Source: Benincasa hispida
Lineage: Eukaryota > Streptophyta > Magnoliopsida > Cucurbitales > Cucurbitaceae
Assembly (NCBI RefSeq): GCF_009727055.1
Contig: NC_052360.1
Span: 71,177,283 to 71,241,282 of the forward strand
Length of the DNA stretch: 64,000 nt
Reading direction: 5' to 3'
Shown: positions 21,160 through 31,981 of the stretch, piece by piece
Layout of the letters: every line of letters begins with the position of its first letter
Position numbering within the stretch: position 1 is the stretch's first letter
The notes under the pieces: generated by a model
Told to the model about the DNA's origin: nothing
The model's database searches: none
Seen by the model: only the letters and a program-made list of their open reading frames with translations
Translations under genes and position numbers: made by a program

Positions 21160-23447
21160 TGTAACGACCCGAACCCCTAGGTCTTAGGTAAGGCCGTTAC
21201 TAAAATAAATGCATGCAAAGAATTTAAAACGACGCTCAGTTATTTGAAATAAATGCTAATTAAAACAAGAGAAGTTCAAAAGACATTTATTAAATGCAAT
21301 TGTTAAAAACAATAATAGGGTACCATGTGGCATAATCATGAATTCCGCTGAGCCATCGCTGGGGTCAGGCTAGGCATCTATGTCCTCTAGATACCCACCT
21401 ATGGCACTTAAATACATGTAACAAATAAGAGACTGAGTCCTATCCTATTGTAGTTATGTATGCCCACAAAAACTGGTGAATCCTGAAGGAAACACAACAC
21501 TGGTGAATCCTGAAGGAAACACAACACTGGTGAATCCTGAAGGAAACACAAAACGGGTGAATCCCGAAGGAAACACAAACTGGTGAATTCCGAAGGAAAC
21601 ACCAAAGGAAACACAAACTGGTGAATCCCGAAGGAAACACAAAACTGGTGAATCTCGAAGGAAACATAAAACTGGTGAATCCCGAAGGAAACATAAACTG
21701 GTGAATCCCGATGAAAACACAAAACTTGTGAATCCCGAAGGAAACACAAACTGGTGAATCTCGAAGGAAACACAAACTGGTGAGCATCTAACTAATCAAT
21801 GAGGATATTCACACAGTCTTAACATGCTAAGATTCAACATTGTACAGTTCTAAAACATACATAAAAATCCTTGATACCATGGCTTCATCACATACACATA
21901 TTTCTTAACAACATATTATACATCATCATGCCTAAATTACATCATAAATCCACAACATGCAAGTATGCCTTAACCACCAGCCGATCAGACATCGAACATA
22001 TGAAAACACATACTTTCACATACTACGATGAAAGTACTTAGGGGTGTATGGTAACAAATCAGAATTCGTGCCATAACATACTTTGATTCAGGTCATACTG
22101 TCAATCATATGCTAACATTTACCATAACATACGCTTATCATGCTAGCAATACAACTAAAGCCTGGCCATGGGTAGTTCCAAGTAGTAAGATTACTTACTT
22201 TACTCGCAAACTCAGAAACTAGCAAGCTCAACCTCTTCCTTGTCCAACGAAAACCAAAGCCCACGGGATCAAACTTAATCACCCAAAACAAGACACCAGG
22301 ACCTCAAGATCCAAACCTAACACCCAACATCATGGCAAATTATTTTAGTCGCAGTCCATGGTTCAGTCAAACTTAATCGAGAAATTCATAAACATACAAA
22401 CATGCTTACACCCACATAAGTTTAGAGCCTTACTCTTCACCAAGTTCGTCACATACCCCTTTACTCAGCTGGACGACAAACTTCAGCAACCTAAAATTTT
22501 GCCCTTACATCCAAACATGAACGTGTACCAATTCAAGGCTAAACTCTAGTGACTGCTCAAAATCCTCAAGGAATCCAATCAAAACAATTACACTTACCTT
22601 AATCCAAGATTTTGACAAAGACCAAAGCGGAACCCGACGCAGGAGGGACGATGGCGAACCGACAGTGGTGAGGCTGGGGCGACGGACGACGCTGGAGGGA
22701 ATTTTGGACGAGCAGGCGGTTGGACGGAGGCTCACAGGCAGGGGCTGGAGAGCTTCTGGTTGCTCGCGGACGAACACAAATGACTGGAAAGGGACGACGC
22801 GACGCAGACGGCGTTGTCTGACTGGCGGGATCTGGTCGGCCAAAACCACGAATGGCGAGCAACGAAATGGAGGGAGGTCGATGGCTGGGGCGATGGTGGC
22901 ACGCGGGGGCTGGATCTAGTGGTGCGACGGTTGAAAGCGGACGCTGTGGCGCTTCAGAGGTCGACGAACGGTGGTCGGTTGGAGGTGCACGGCGACTGGG
23001 GGTGTGGCGGCTGGGTTGAGGCAAGGAAGAAGAAACGGGGGGGGGGGGGGGGGCTCGCTCGTGAGTGAGGAGAAGGTTGGGGTGTCCATTTTTATTTTTA
23101 AAATATACTTAATAATAATAGTAATAATAATATGATAATAAATATTGATAATAATAAAATAATAAATAATAATAAAAAAAGGAAAATAGTATTAACTCTA
23201 ATTAGATCCTTTCCTTAAACCCACTTTATACATTTAATTCCTTTCCTTTTCCAAAAAATAATTAATTCCTGCCATAAACCTTTCTCGCATTGAATAATTT
23301 TTTAATAAATTCCACGACAACACTTAAATCCTCGCATTTATACTTTAAATTCAGAATTCCAAACATGTCCTTCAACTAAGGACAATTACTGAAAAGGGAA
23401 ATGTTTTACATTATTAATAAATAAATAAAAAGGTGTGGGATGTTACA
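21160..23447 (-). repeat. 5' LTR of the minus-strand gypsy element (2.3 kb)
   Basis: In plus orientation it opens TGTAACGACCC at 21160 and closes GGGATGTTACA at 23447, with inverted termini TGTAAC/GTTACA, directly next to the primer site. It contains a minisatellite (21468-21784), a GC-rich segment (22600-23060) ending in a G homopolymer, and AT-rich DNA to the end. It sits inside an Athila-like LTR, of which 23448-24426 is the surviving part. The second LTR is not seen. Confidence 0.8.
21468..21784. repeat. 26-28 bp minisatellite, about 12 units, inside LTR
   Basis: Repeat of AACTGGTGAATCCCGAAGGA plus AACACA, with GGTGAAT (or close variants) at 21474, 21502, 21530, 21555, 21582, 21619, 21648, 21673, 21700, 21726 and 21753 and a final partial copy at 21779. 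One unit near 21595-21615 is partly duplicated. Period is 25-28 (one step 37), not a multiple of 3, which explains long meaningless frames on both strands. Confidence 0.9.
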
Positions 23448-24426
23448 GCAATAAACAGATAAGTGAAAATGGAAATGATCAAGACATTCAATAATTCTAT
23501 TTAGCATCTCATACATGGTTGTTAGTAAGGGGTTTAAGAAGATGAAATACAATTGATGAATGAGAGTTAGAAGCAAATACAAATAAGCGCCAACGTCTTG
23601 GCACAGATCTGGAATGGAGAATTGCTTGCCGATGTCTATGGAGTGAATGGAAGGATGAGCTTCCCCTTCAGGCTTGGTCAACCGATAGAAGGGATCTAAG
23701 TATAGGGCTTCTCGGTGGGGATTTGGCAAAATTGCACTGAGACTCATCTCTCAGCCTTGTCTCTTCTCTTCCCGAATTTCCTCTGATCAGCACTCAGATC
23801 AGCTCTCTCTCAATAGCCTCGTATCAATTATACCCCCATATCAAGTACATCTTTCAGTGAATTCTCTAAGGGTATTTATAGGCTGAAGGCTTTGACTCTT
23901 TGGCTTGTGGTCCCAACTTTATTGTTATGGAAAGTCCAAAAATGGTGGAATAAATATTCCTTCTGTTATGCAATCAGTTCGTCGAATATGCACAACGGTT
24001 AGTTGTACACATGTCACAATCCTCCGCATTTGGTTGCTCATTTGCATCTTTCAATCATGTGTTTGCATGCGGTGTTGTTTTTATTGCCGCAGGCGGTTGA
24101 AGTTCAGCTCTGGATCGACTGTCGCATTGCATTATCATTGCGTTGATCATCTCTTCAGTGTTGATTTGACGGGTGCAATGCAACGGAGATGCGTTGTTCA
24201 GTATCTCTCTTAGCCTTGATCGCAAGCAGTGACTTGGTTTCCTACAAAACAGACTTGAAATATCATTTTCTACCATCTTAATGGTCTTAGTGGGGTGTAT
24301 TTTCGATAATTTATAATTATTGTATTTCTTAGCTAATTTTCATTACAATCGACGCATATTTTCTCTCTTTTGTCCGCAATATCTAAATAAGGCAACATAA
24401 ATAACTTGTATTTCTACAAGTTATCA
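23448..24426 (-). repeat. Athila-like LTR fragment (minus), cut by the gypsy element
   Basis: The minus-strand LTR start TGATAAC is at 24426, with the family's start hairpin at 24402-24425. It aligns with the LTRs at 25227, 26822 and 36406 through the TATA box to 23448, where the gypsy LTR begins. Its start abuts 3' noncoding sequence of the neighbouring element, not a polypurine tract, so it looks like the 5' LTR of a minus-strand insertion. Confidence 0.75.
23873..23880 (-). promoter_or_regulatory. TATA box of minus-strand Athila-like LTR
   Basis: TATAAATA on the minus strand, 546 bp from the LTR start, matching the position in the other copies. Confidence 0.6.
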
Positions 24427-25226
24427 ATGACTAACACTTAATTAATTCGTAGCTATAGCAATGCTTTACCTTTTATCCCTTCAAAATTCTGCTCAAACCT
24501 TCTTTTTGAAATTTTGTCTAAGTGTTGTCTATTCTATCCAAACAACGCAATGAGGACCTTGCACATCTCTAAATTTGGGGGTGTGGGGAAGGTCTGAGCA
24601 GATGAGATCAAGTGATGCGGTCATTAAGAAAATTACGCTCCTTATTTCCATTTAAAAAAAAAAATCATATCAACTCCAATGTCAGCACAAGGGGAAACCT
24701 CAAAAACATTCCTAACCTGATAAGAGTTAAGTTGTGAAAGGAGCCTGCTCATAGTTGGATGTTTGCATGACACTGTGGGAGCAAGCCAAAACGAAGGTGG
24801 GTTTCCAAGAACAACGCAATATGAAAAGAAAAAAATGCAAAAGAAAAGTAGAATAATGCAAGAGACAACTCCTCTGAAATTCATGAGTTAAAGTTGAGAT
24901 TGACACACAACCATGATCAATAGTCACTAATAAATGATGCAAAGTTTGACCACCGCATCCAGACACATCAAGTTGTTTTGACAAGAAGAGGTAAACGTTC
25001 TTTTTAAAACTAGAAAAACATTTTTAGCAGAAATTTGTAGTATAGAAGAATAAAGTAGGGCTTTGTTATGAATTAGCAAGGATAGAAGGAAATTGTGTTG
25101 TTAAGTAATGTGCCTAGGTGGAGCATCCAGAGCAACCAATTGACGCAAAATTTAGGATAGGAATTGAGCATTAGTGCCTTAGTAGAAGATATACTTGAGG
25201 ACAAGCATATATCTAATTTGGGGGTG
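24427..25226 (+). other. 3' noncoding region of an Athila-like element
   Basis: It matches 32330-33147 and 35540-36405. It has an internal AAATTTGGGGGTG tract (about 24570-24585), the conserved block with GTTGGATGTTTGCATGAC (24751-24773) and GCAAGCCAAAACGAA, and ends in the terminal polypurine tract ATTTGGGGGTG directly before the LTR at 25227. No protein is encoded. Confidence 0.65.
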
Positions 25227-26821
25227 TGATAACTTGTAGAAATACAAGTTATTTATACTGCTTTTTTTAGATATTGCGGTTAAAAGAGAGGAAAGTTGCA
25301 CCAATTGTATGGAAATTGGCTAAGAAATGCAAGAATTATAAATTGTCACCAATACACCTACTGACACCATCGCAATGGTACAAAAGGATGTTTCAAGTCT
25401 GTTTTGCAGGAAATCAAGTCACCGTATGTGTTCATGGCTCAAGAGAAAAAGATTAACGCATCTACGTCGCATTGTGCCAATCATTCAGAAATGAATAGAC
25501 GATTAACGCAATGACGGCGCATGCGACAATCGATCAAGAGCTTTGCGATCAACGCAACTTCAACCGCATGCGGTAATAAAAAACAAAACCGCATGCGGGC
25601 GAACGATCAAGCATGCAAAAGAGCAACGCAATTGCGGAGGATTCAAACATGTGTATAGCTGACCATTGTGCATTTCTAACGGGATTGATTGCATAGTAGA
25701 AGAAATATTCATTCCACCATTTCCGGAATTGCCATAATAATAAAGTGGGGTCCACACTGTAAAGAGTCAAAGTTGAGCCTATAAATAGCCTCTGAAATTC
25801 TATGAGAAGATATACTTGATACGGGCATATTTTGATATTTGTATATTGAGAGAGAGACTGGTCTAAGTGCTGATCGGAGAAGATCTTGGAAGATTTAAGA
25901 GACAAGGCCGAGAGGTAAGTCTCAGGGAAAATCCTTTCAATCCCCACCGTGAAACACAATACCAAGGTCACTCCTACCGAACGAGCAAGCTTGAGAAGGA
26001 AGCTCTTCTTTCCATTCACTCCATTCATCGGCAAGCAAATCCACCATCCAGATCTATGTCAAGACGTTAGCACTCTTCTGTATTTGTTTCTATCTCTTAT
26101 CATCAATTGTATTCATCTTCTTAATCTTTATCATTCGCACCATGTATCAGACGCTAAATATTAGTATTAAATGTCATGATCATTTTCATCTCCATCTTTT
26201 TGTCTATTTTCGTTCCTCCAGTAATCGCTTTCTCCATCATGTTTTCTTAATCCCTTGGTAATTAGAATGAATTAAACAAGTAAATTAATCTTTGCTAAAG
26301 AAATAAATATGTTTAGCTAAAGCATGCTAGACAACATCTTCACCTATGAGAGCAGAAGTGAAGATGCCATTCTGCCTGTCGAGAGAAGGTTAGAAGAATG
26401 CGTTAACTAAAGCGAGAAGTACTTCCAGAGATGGAAGCAACCTTGCGTTCATTATGTTCATCCTTGTTTCACCATAGAGGTGTGGGAACGCGGCCGATCA
26501 CCGAGNTTCATTATGTTCATCCTTGTTTCACCATAGAGGTGTGGGAACGCGGCCGATCACCGAGAGGTGTACGCCAAGGGAAAGCAGAATTGTAGTTAAA
26601 TCTTTAACGAAATTAATGAACTTGGAATGTTGATAACAATTACCATTTCTATTTCTATTTCATACATAAAGACTTGCCACCGCATAACACGACCCTTTGT
26701 ATAATCTTCACAATGAGTCTTAATCTCAGTATCAGTATCAGTATCCTGTATCTTGTATCATAATAGCTTAGTTTTACTTTTATCGTATTTTATTTTATTA
26801 TCGCAACTTTACTTTACCGCA
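25227..26821 (+). repeat. Athila-like LTR, 3' side missing
   Basis: It starts TGATAAC right after a polypurine tract, so it is a 3' LTR. TATA box at 25780-25787, two CCGCATGCGG palindromes (25564-25573, 25589-25598) and the leader hairpin near 26334. It stops at 26821 where another LTR of the family begins. At 26506 is a single N flanked by an exact 58-bp duplication (26448-26505 and 26507-26564), which is probably an assembly artefact, so the true length is about 59 bp shorter. Confidence 0.75.
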
Positions 26822-28628
26822 TGATAACTTATAGAAATACAAGTTATTTATGCCACTTTATCTAGATATTGCGGGCAAAAGTTAGTGAATATGCGCCGAT
26901 TGTATGAAAATTAGCTTAGAATTACAATAATTATAAATGATCGCAATTACACCCACTAATACCATAAAGATGGAAGACAAGCTGAGTTTTACTTTGTTTT
27001 GTAGGAAACCAAGTCACTACTTGCACTCAAAGCTCACGAGAAACTAATCAATGCATCTCTATCACATTGCGCTCGTCAATCAACAATGAAGAGACAATTA
27101 TCGTAATGACGGCGCAATGCGACAGTCGATCCAGAGTTAACTTTCAACCGCATGTGGTATTAAAAAACAACACCGCATGCGAATTCATGATCGAAAGATG
27201 CAATGGGACAACGCAAAAGCAGAGGATTGAGACACGTGTACAACTAACCGTTGTGTAGAACTGATGGTTTGATTGCATAACAGAAGGAATAATATCCTTC
27301 CATCTTCGGAATTACCATAACCATCAGTGGGGACCACAAGGCTGGAGTCAAAGATCCTCACCTATAAATACCCCATAGATTTTAGAGAAAAGATATGCTA
27401 CTTGATACGGGGGTTAAGTGCTGCTAAACTGTTGAGAGAAAAGGCTGAGCTGAGTGCTTAAGTGAAGAAATCCGTGAAGAAGACGAGATAAGGTCGAAAG
27501 GTGAATCTCAGATCCAACCTGCCGAATACCCGATTGGAAGCTCTATGCATAGATCTCTGCTACCGGTGGAGCAAGCCTGAGAAGGAAGCTCTTACTACCA
27601 TCAAATCCATCCTATTCGGCAAGCAGATCTCCATTGAATCAGTGCCAAGACATTGGCACTTGTTTGTATTTGTTCTATTTCTTTCATTGTTGTATTTCAC
27701 TTTTTCATTATCTTTTCATGCACACATCATGTATCAAACACTTAATAGACATATTAAATGTTTCGATAGCTTTCATATACCATTCTCTGTCTATTTTCAT
27801 TCCTCCATTAATCATTTTCTCCATGATGTCTTCTTAATCCCCTAATAGTTAATATGAATCAAACAAGTACTTAATCTGTGTTAAAGGTATAAAATGCATT
27901 TAGCTAAGGCATGCTAGACGACATCTTCACCTGTGAGAGCAGAAGTGAAGATGCCATTCTGATCTATCAAGAAAGGGTTAAAAGAATGCGTTAACGAAAG
28001 CGAGCAGTACTTCCAGACATGTAAGCAACCTTGCATTCATTACGTTATTCTCCGTTTCACCACAGACATGTGGGAACGTGGCCGATCACTAAAAGGTGTA
28101 AGCCAAGAGAAGAGCAGAACATTATTTCTAGCTTTAATGCAATTGATAACTTGCGCTGTTTATATTATTTATCTTTCTCTTTCTCTTTTGTTCATAAGAC
28201 TTGCCACCGCATTCCACGTTGTTGCACAACTTTCACAGCCAGCCTTGACCCCGACATCTTGTAATATGAAGCCTGTATCTTGTATCATCTAGCTTAGGTT
28301 TATTGTATTTCATTTTATTATCGCATCTTTACTGCTTTACTTTATTTTATCGCACTTTATATACCTGTACAAACATGTTTTTAAAGATTGAAAACCTAGT
28401 CGCATATATCACGAACATACCACAATAACCTAAAACAGTCCCTGAGTTTGACCTCGGATCACACCGAGAAACTTGCGGTGGAATTACACTTGGTTCCATC
28501 ATAAGGAAACTTATGACAACGTATGGTATACTACGTGAACATCCATAATTAACGCATATCTTGCAGTAGTATTGCATCATTTCTAGCATAACACATCATC
28601 AATCATACCTATCAAAATCTGCGTTACA
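26822..28628 (+). repeat. Full-length Athila-like 5' LTR (1.8 kb)
   Basis: Starts TGATAAC at 26822, ends GTTACA at 28628, followed by AGTTTA and the primer site. TATA box 27363-27370 (541 bp in), leader hairpin near 27920-27952. It conserves the block CGAGAAACTTGCGGTGGAAT near its end that all copies share. It is the best reference copy of the family here. Confidence 0.8.
27363..27370 (+). promoter_or_regulatory. TATA box of Athila-like LTR
   Basis: TATAAATA in CACCTATAAATACCCC, 541 bp from the LTR start. The same box is at 25780, 36947, 51789 and 62893. Confidence 0.7.
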
Positions 28629-28634
28629 AGTTTA

Positions 28635-28652
28635 TGGCGCTGTTGCCGGGGA
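28635..28652 (+). promoter_or_regulatory. Primer-binding site, tRNA-Asp type
   Basis: TGGCGCTGTTGCCGGGGA is complementary, but for one base, to the 3' end of plant tRNA-Asp. It follows the LTR after the 6-nt spacer AGTTTA. This primer is typical of Athila elements. Confidence 0.85.
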
Positions 28653-28853
28653 TTGGTTAACGGTTTATTGTTTCAGTATGTTGTTGGTATTTTGCAGGAC
28701 AGATCTCATTGTATTGGCTGTTCAACGTGGAGAGCAGTCTGACGGTTTATAAGTCCTGGTGCTGAACCGGAATTCGAAGTTGACCCTAAGATCGAGCGTA
28801 CTTTCTTCGCAAGGACATGCCAAAGCCGAATTAGGCGAAAAAAGGAAACCAAC

Positions 28854-30205
28854 ATGGCGGCAGTACCCGTTGCAAACCAAGGGGATGTTCGATCGGCTGA
28901 GGATCCTGTTTTCCTACCAACTGATCACAAATCCCAATGCGTAATTATGCGGCAACCAATTTATATGATTTTTCGCCTGGAATCTCAAGGCCGACTGTGG
29001 AAGAGCATGCGCGTTTCGAAATTAAGCCAGTCATGCTGCAGATGATTAAAAACACCAGGCAGTTTGGGAGTCTGCAAGGTGAAGACCCACATCTGACCAG
29101 CTTTGTCGAGATGTGCGGCGATTTTTCCTTACCTGGCGTGACCCCGGAGAATATAAGACTGTATCTGTTCCCTTACACCTTGAGGGACGAGGCTAAGAGG
29201 TGGGCTTACTCACTTGAGCCATATAAATCACTTCATGGGATCAATTGGTAGAGCAGTTATATGAAGAAGTTTTTCCTACCTGCTGTCAACACAAGGTGAC
29301 GAAAGGATATTTTGAATTTCGAACAGATGGAGAATGAGACCCTAAGCATTGCCTGGGTGCTATTTAGGAGACTGGTGAAAAACTGCCTGCATATTGGGAT
29401 CCTTAATTGCATCTTGATGGAAATGTTTAATAATGGCCTGAACAGAGCAACGTAGGTTGTTGCCGATGCCTCCGTGGCAGGAAGTTTTATGGATAAGACA
29501 TACACAGAGGCTAAAGTCATCCTCGACCACATCTCGCAGAATATGGATGACTGGATTAACGATTGATATGGAGGCCGAGGCGCTGAGAGAAGAAAAAGTG
29601 AAACAGCCATTGTCCCTACGAAGACAATGACCACGTTGGCAGCACAAATGGCTACGATGACCTCGATCCTTCAGTCAATGGCAATCAACCAAGGAGCCAT
29701 TGCTCCACAATCAGCGCAACCTGCTACACCAGTTCAAGTGGCCGCAATCAGTTGCGTCAATTGTGGAGGGGCTCACGGAGCTGACATGTGCCCATTGAGC
29801 CTTCAGTAAGTGTGTTCTATCCAAAACAACCCCTTCAGCAACACCTATAATCCGGTTTGGAGGAGCCATCCTAACTTCGGTTGGGGAGGCAATCCCAACC
29901 AACGGGGGCCAGTTACTCATTAAGGGTGTAGTAGATGGAATCCGCCTTTTCACCACAAACAAGGGCAATCAAGACCGCACAACCAGCAACCATCATCATC
30001 TAACGCCTTGGCAAGCTCGATAGAGACACTGCTGAAGCATTATATGGATAAAAACGACGCAGTGATGCAAGCCCAATCGTCTTCAATAAGGAATCTGGAG
30101 ATCCAAGTGGGCCAGCTGGCCTCTAAGCTAAGAAGTCGAACACCGGGAACATTGCCCAGCAATTTAGAAGCCCCGGGATCTACAGGAAATGAGCAATTTC
30201 CTTAA
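28854..30205 (+). pseudogene. Athila-like gag with CCHC knuckle, frameshifted
   Basis: The ATG at 28854 opens MAAVPVANQGDV; a frameshift at about 28935 moves to MRNYAATNLYDFSPG. The capsid core shows RFEIKPVMLQMI, QFGSLQGEDPH, FVEMCGDFSLPGVTPEN and LYLFPYTLRDEAKRW. A stop follows at 29249, then more breaks up to ADASVAGSFMDKTYTEAK (about 29465), TMTTLAAQM, and the zinc knuckle CVNCGGAHGADMC (about 29755-29795). A C-terminal coiled region (LEIQVGQLASKL) ends with a stop near 30203. Gag packages RNA; pol does not follow, so the element is non-autonomous. Confidence 0.85.
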
Positions 30206-30991
30206 GATATTGAGTAGGCAAGTCTGATTGCCTGTGGAAATGTGGATTGCGATCACTCATGGCAATGCAATTTTCGGTCCATATCTCAATACTATGTTTA
30301 ATGCTTTATTGAATTTCTGTCTCTTTGAATTTCGAATTTTGTCTTCCATTCTTCATTTAATTTTGACTTTATGAATTTATTTCCTCATTTATTTCTTTGC
30401 CTTTAATTTTGTCTTGTCTTTAATACCTTGACTTTTTCTGTAATTAATGCGTTGAGCTTTAAATGGTGAATGATTTAGTAATAAAGAGAAAATTTATTGT
30501 CGCAAGTTATAACACTTGCGTTGATAAAAAAAAATCGTATAATAAAAATAATTGAACAATTAAAAACAAGAAAGCAAGGCAACAATGGACGCATCTCAAA
30601 CAAATAAGACCCGCTTTGCGTTCAGCTAACTCAACTGTATTAAGTTGAGAGGTGTGTTGCGCTCGTATATGTACTTTGCCCCTCCTTAGTTGAATGCACT
30701 ATGTTGAGGTATCCTTTAGAAATGCGTTGGTTAAGGGGTGTATTGCCGGGATATATGCGTTGTTGCCCGTCCTCTGCGAAAATGCAGTTGCGTTGGTGAG
30801 CACAATGCGGTAATCTTTATCTTGCGTCCATTCAAATAAAATGTTAAAGAAAAATTCTTTTGGAAATTTGAGGGGGGAGTCCAATCGATTCGTATCTCGA
30901 AGTAATTATGACGAAAGGACAACTTTATCTGAAATTCCATAATGAGGGAGGTGGAACGACGCGCCGCGTTGGGCCCCACCATGACCCAACC
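30206..30991 (+). other. Noncoding between gag and the accessory gene
   Basis: Takes the place of pol. AT-rich to about 30590; then ATGCGTTG-rich, hairpin-like units (about 30590-30830) related to the 62-bp repeats at 44018-44261 on the other strand; then a promoter-like stretch up to the TATA box. No protease, RT or integrase motif in any frame. Confidence 0.55.
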
Positions 30992-30999
30992 TATAAATA
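30992..30999 (+). promoter_or_regulatory. TATA box before the accessory ORF
   Basis: TATAAATA in CAACCTATAAATACGGCC, 105 bp before the first ATG at 31097, followed by a pyrimidine-rich leader with AAACCCTAAG. It looks like an internal promoter, separate from the LTR promoter about 3.6 kb upstream. Confidence 0.5.
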
Positions 31000-31096
31000 C
31001 GGCCTCCTCCTTCATTAGGAAGCTCTTTACCTCACTTTGGCAAACCAGAAACCCTAAGCATCTTGCACCCAGACCTTTCTTTCTCCCCAGCAACTC

Positions 31097-31981
31097 ATGT
31101 TTTTACCAGACCTTTCCAAGCTCATATCCATGGCTGACCAGACTCCCAACCAATTCGCTTCACCTTCCACACCTGACCAAGTAGCCATGCGAGAGGCAGC
31201 ATTCCTGGCTGCCAGTCGCAGGCTTGCCGCCCAAGCCCACACTATCCCCAGACTCACTAGGAGAGCCTGGAGAAACCCTCTGGCTGTTAGGCCTCCTTTG
31301 TTCAAGCGAGGAAAAAGCATCGAGAGCATGCCTATGCCAACACCTGCCATCTCAACTGAAAGTGAAAGGAAAAGACGCGATGATGCAAATCCTGAATACC
31401 TTGGATCAAGAAGGTGGACTGCTCGAGGCAGGGGTTGTAAACCAACCACTGCCTACAGAGGAGGTGGCGGATGGAGTGGTGGCAGATGGAGCAGTGAAAG
31501 AAACATCATCACCGCAACCTACCATTCCACCGCCGCAAGTTGATGACCACACGGTTTGGGTGAAGGCACCTCTGCCCAACCCCAAAACAACACTGGCGAG
31601 GCATCGCAGACACAACCCTCCATCACCTCCATGGCTGTTGAGTTAGCAAAAATGAGAACCCTCTTCTCCCAACAACAACTCTTCTCTCAACAACAACACG
31701 TCTTCAACCAGCGATTTGAGGTAGTAGTAGAGCACATTAATAATATTCAATGCAGTGCCGCCAAATCAAGAGAGGTGCTGATCAACATGCAGCGCAACAT
31801 CTATAAAGTCCATATGCACCAGAGAATGATTGCGGTGCGTAATCAAGAGTACTTCAACTTTCTCACCGCATATCTTCATGATCCAATGGTGCCCATACAT
31901 CTCCGACAGCACTTAAATTTTGAAGAAGCGCCCCCTGTACCACCTCAAAATCTGCCAAATCCCCCTACTCCTCAACCATAA
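31097..31981 (+). pseudogene. Accessory ORF of gag-only Athila-like element (unknown function)
   Basis: In-frame ATGs lie at 31097 and 31130; the second, CCATGGCT, has ideal plant start context. The N-part (MADQTPNQFASPSTPDQ) is Pro/Ser-rich, with AAFLAASRRLAAQAH and a basic stretch. Reading then shifts frame near 31365 to an acidic Pro-rich part (EVADGVVADGAVKE, IPPPQVDD), and back near 31547 to a Gln-rich FSQQQLFSQQQ segment, a helical region (RNIYKVHMHQRMIAVRNQEY), and a proline tail ending at 31979. The copy at 34683 has one extra C where this one shifts near 31547 and reads through, so that shift is a recent 1-bp loss here. No signal peptide, membrane segment or known domain. It sits between gag and the 3' LTR, sense strand. 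It is not an obvious envelope. Could be a captured host gene or a lineage-specific ORF. Confidence 0.55.

Noticed and set aside
21468..21784. CRISPR-like array of short repeats
   Set aside because: Units are contiguous with no spacers, and the DNA is a plant LTR.
21408..21787. Three overlapping long minus-strand frames with repeated CFLRDSPV/GFTSF-like text
   Set aside because: They are different frames of the same minisatellite, whose period is not a multiple of three.
22599..23068. Arg/Pro-rich frames on both strands
   Set aside because: Product of GC-rich LTR DNA; no domain, and both strands are open at once.
27501..27845. Open frame of about 114 codons inside the Athila-like LTR, similar in several copies
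   Set aside because: It starts at GTG, not ATG, and similarity follows simply from the LTRs being copies of each other. Frame is broken in the copies at 25227 and 36406.
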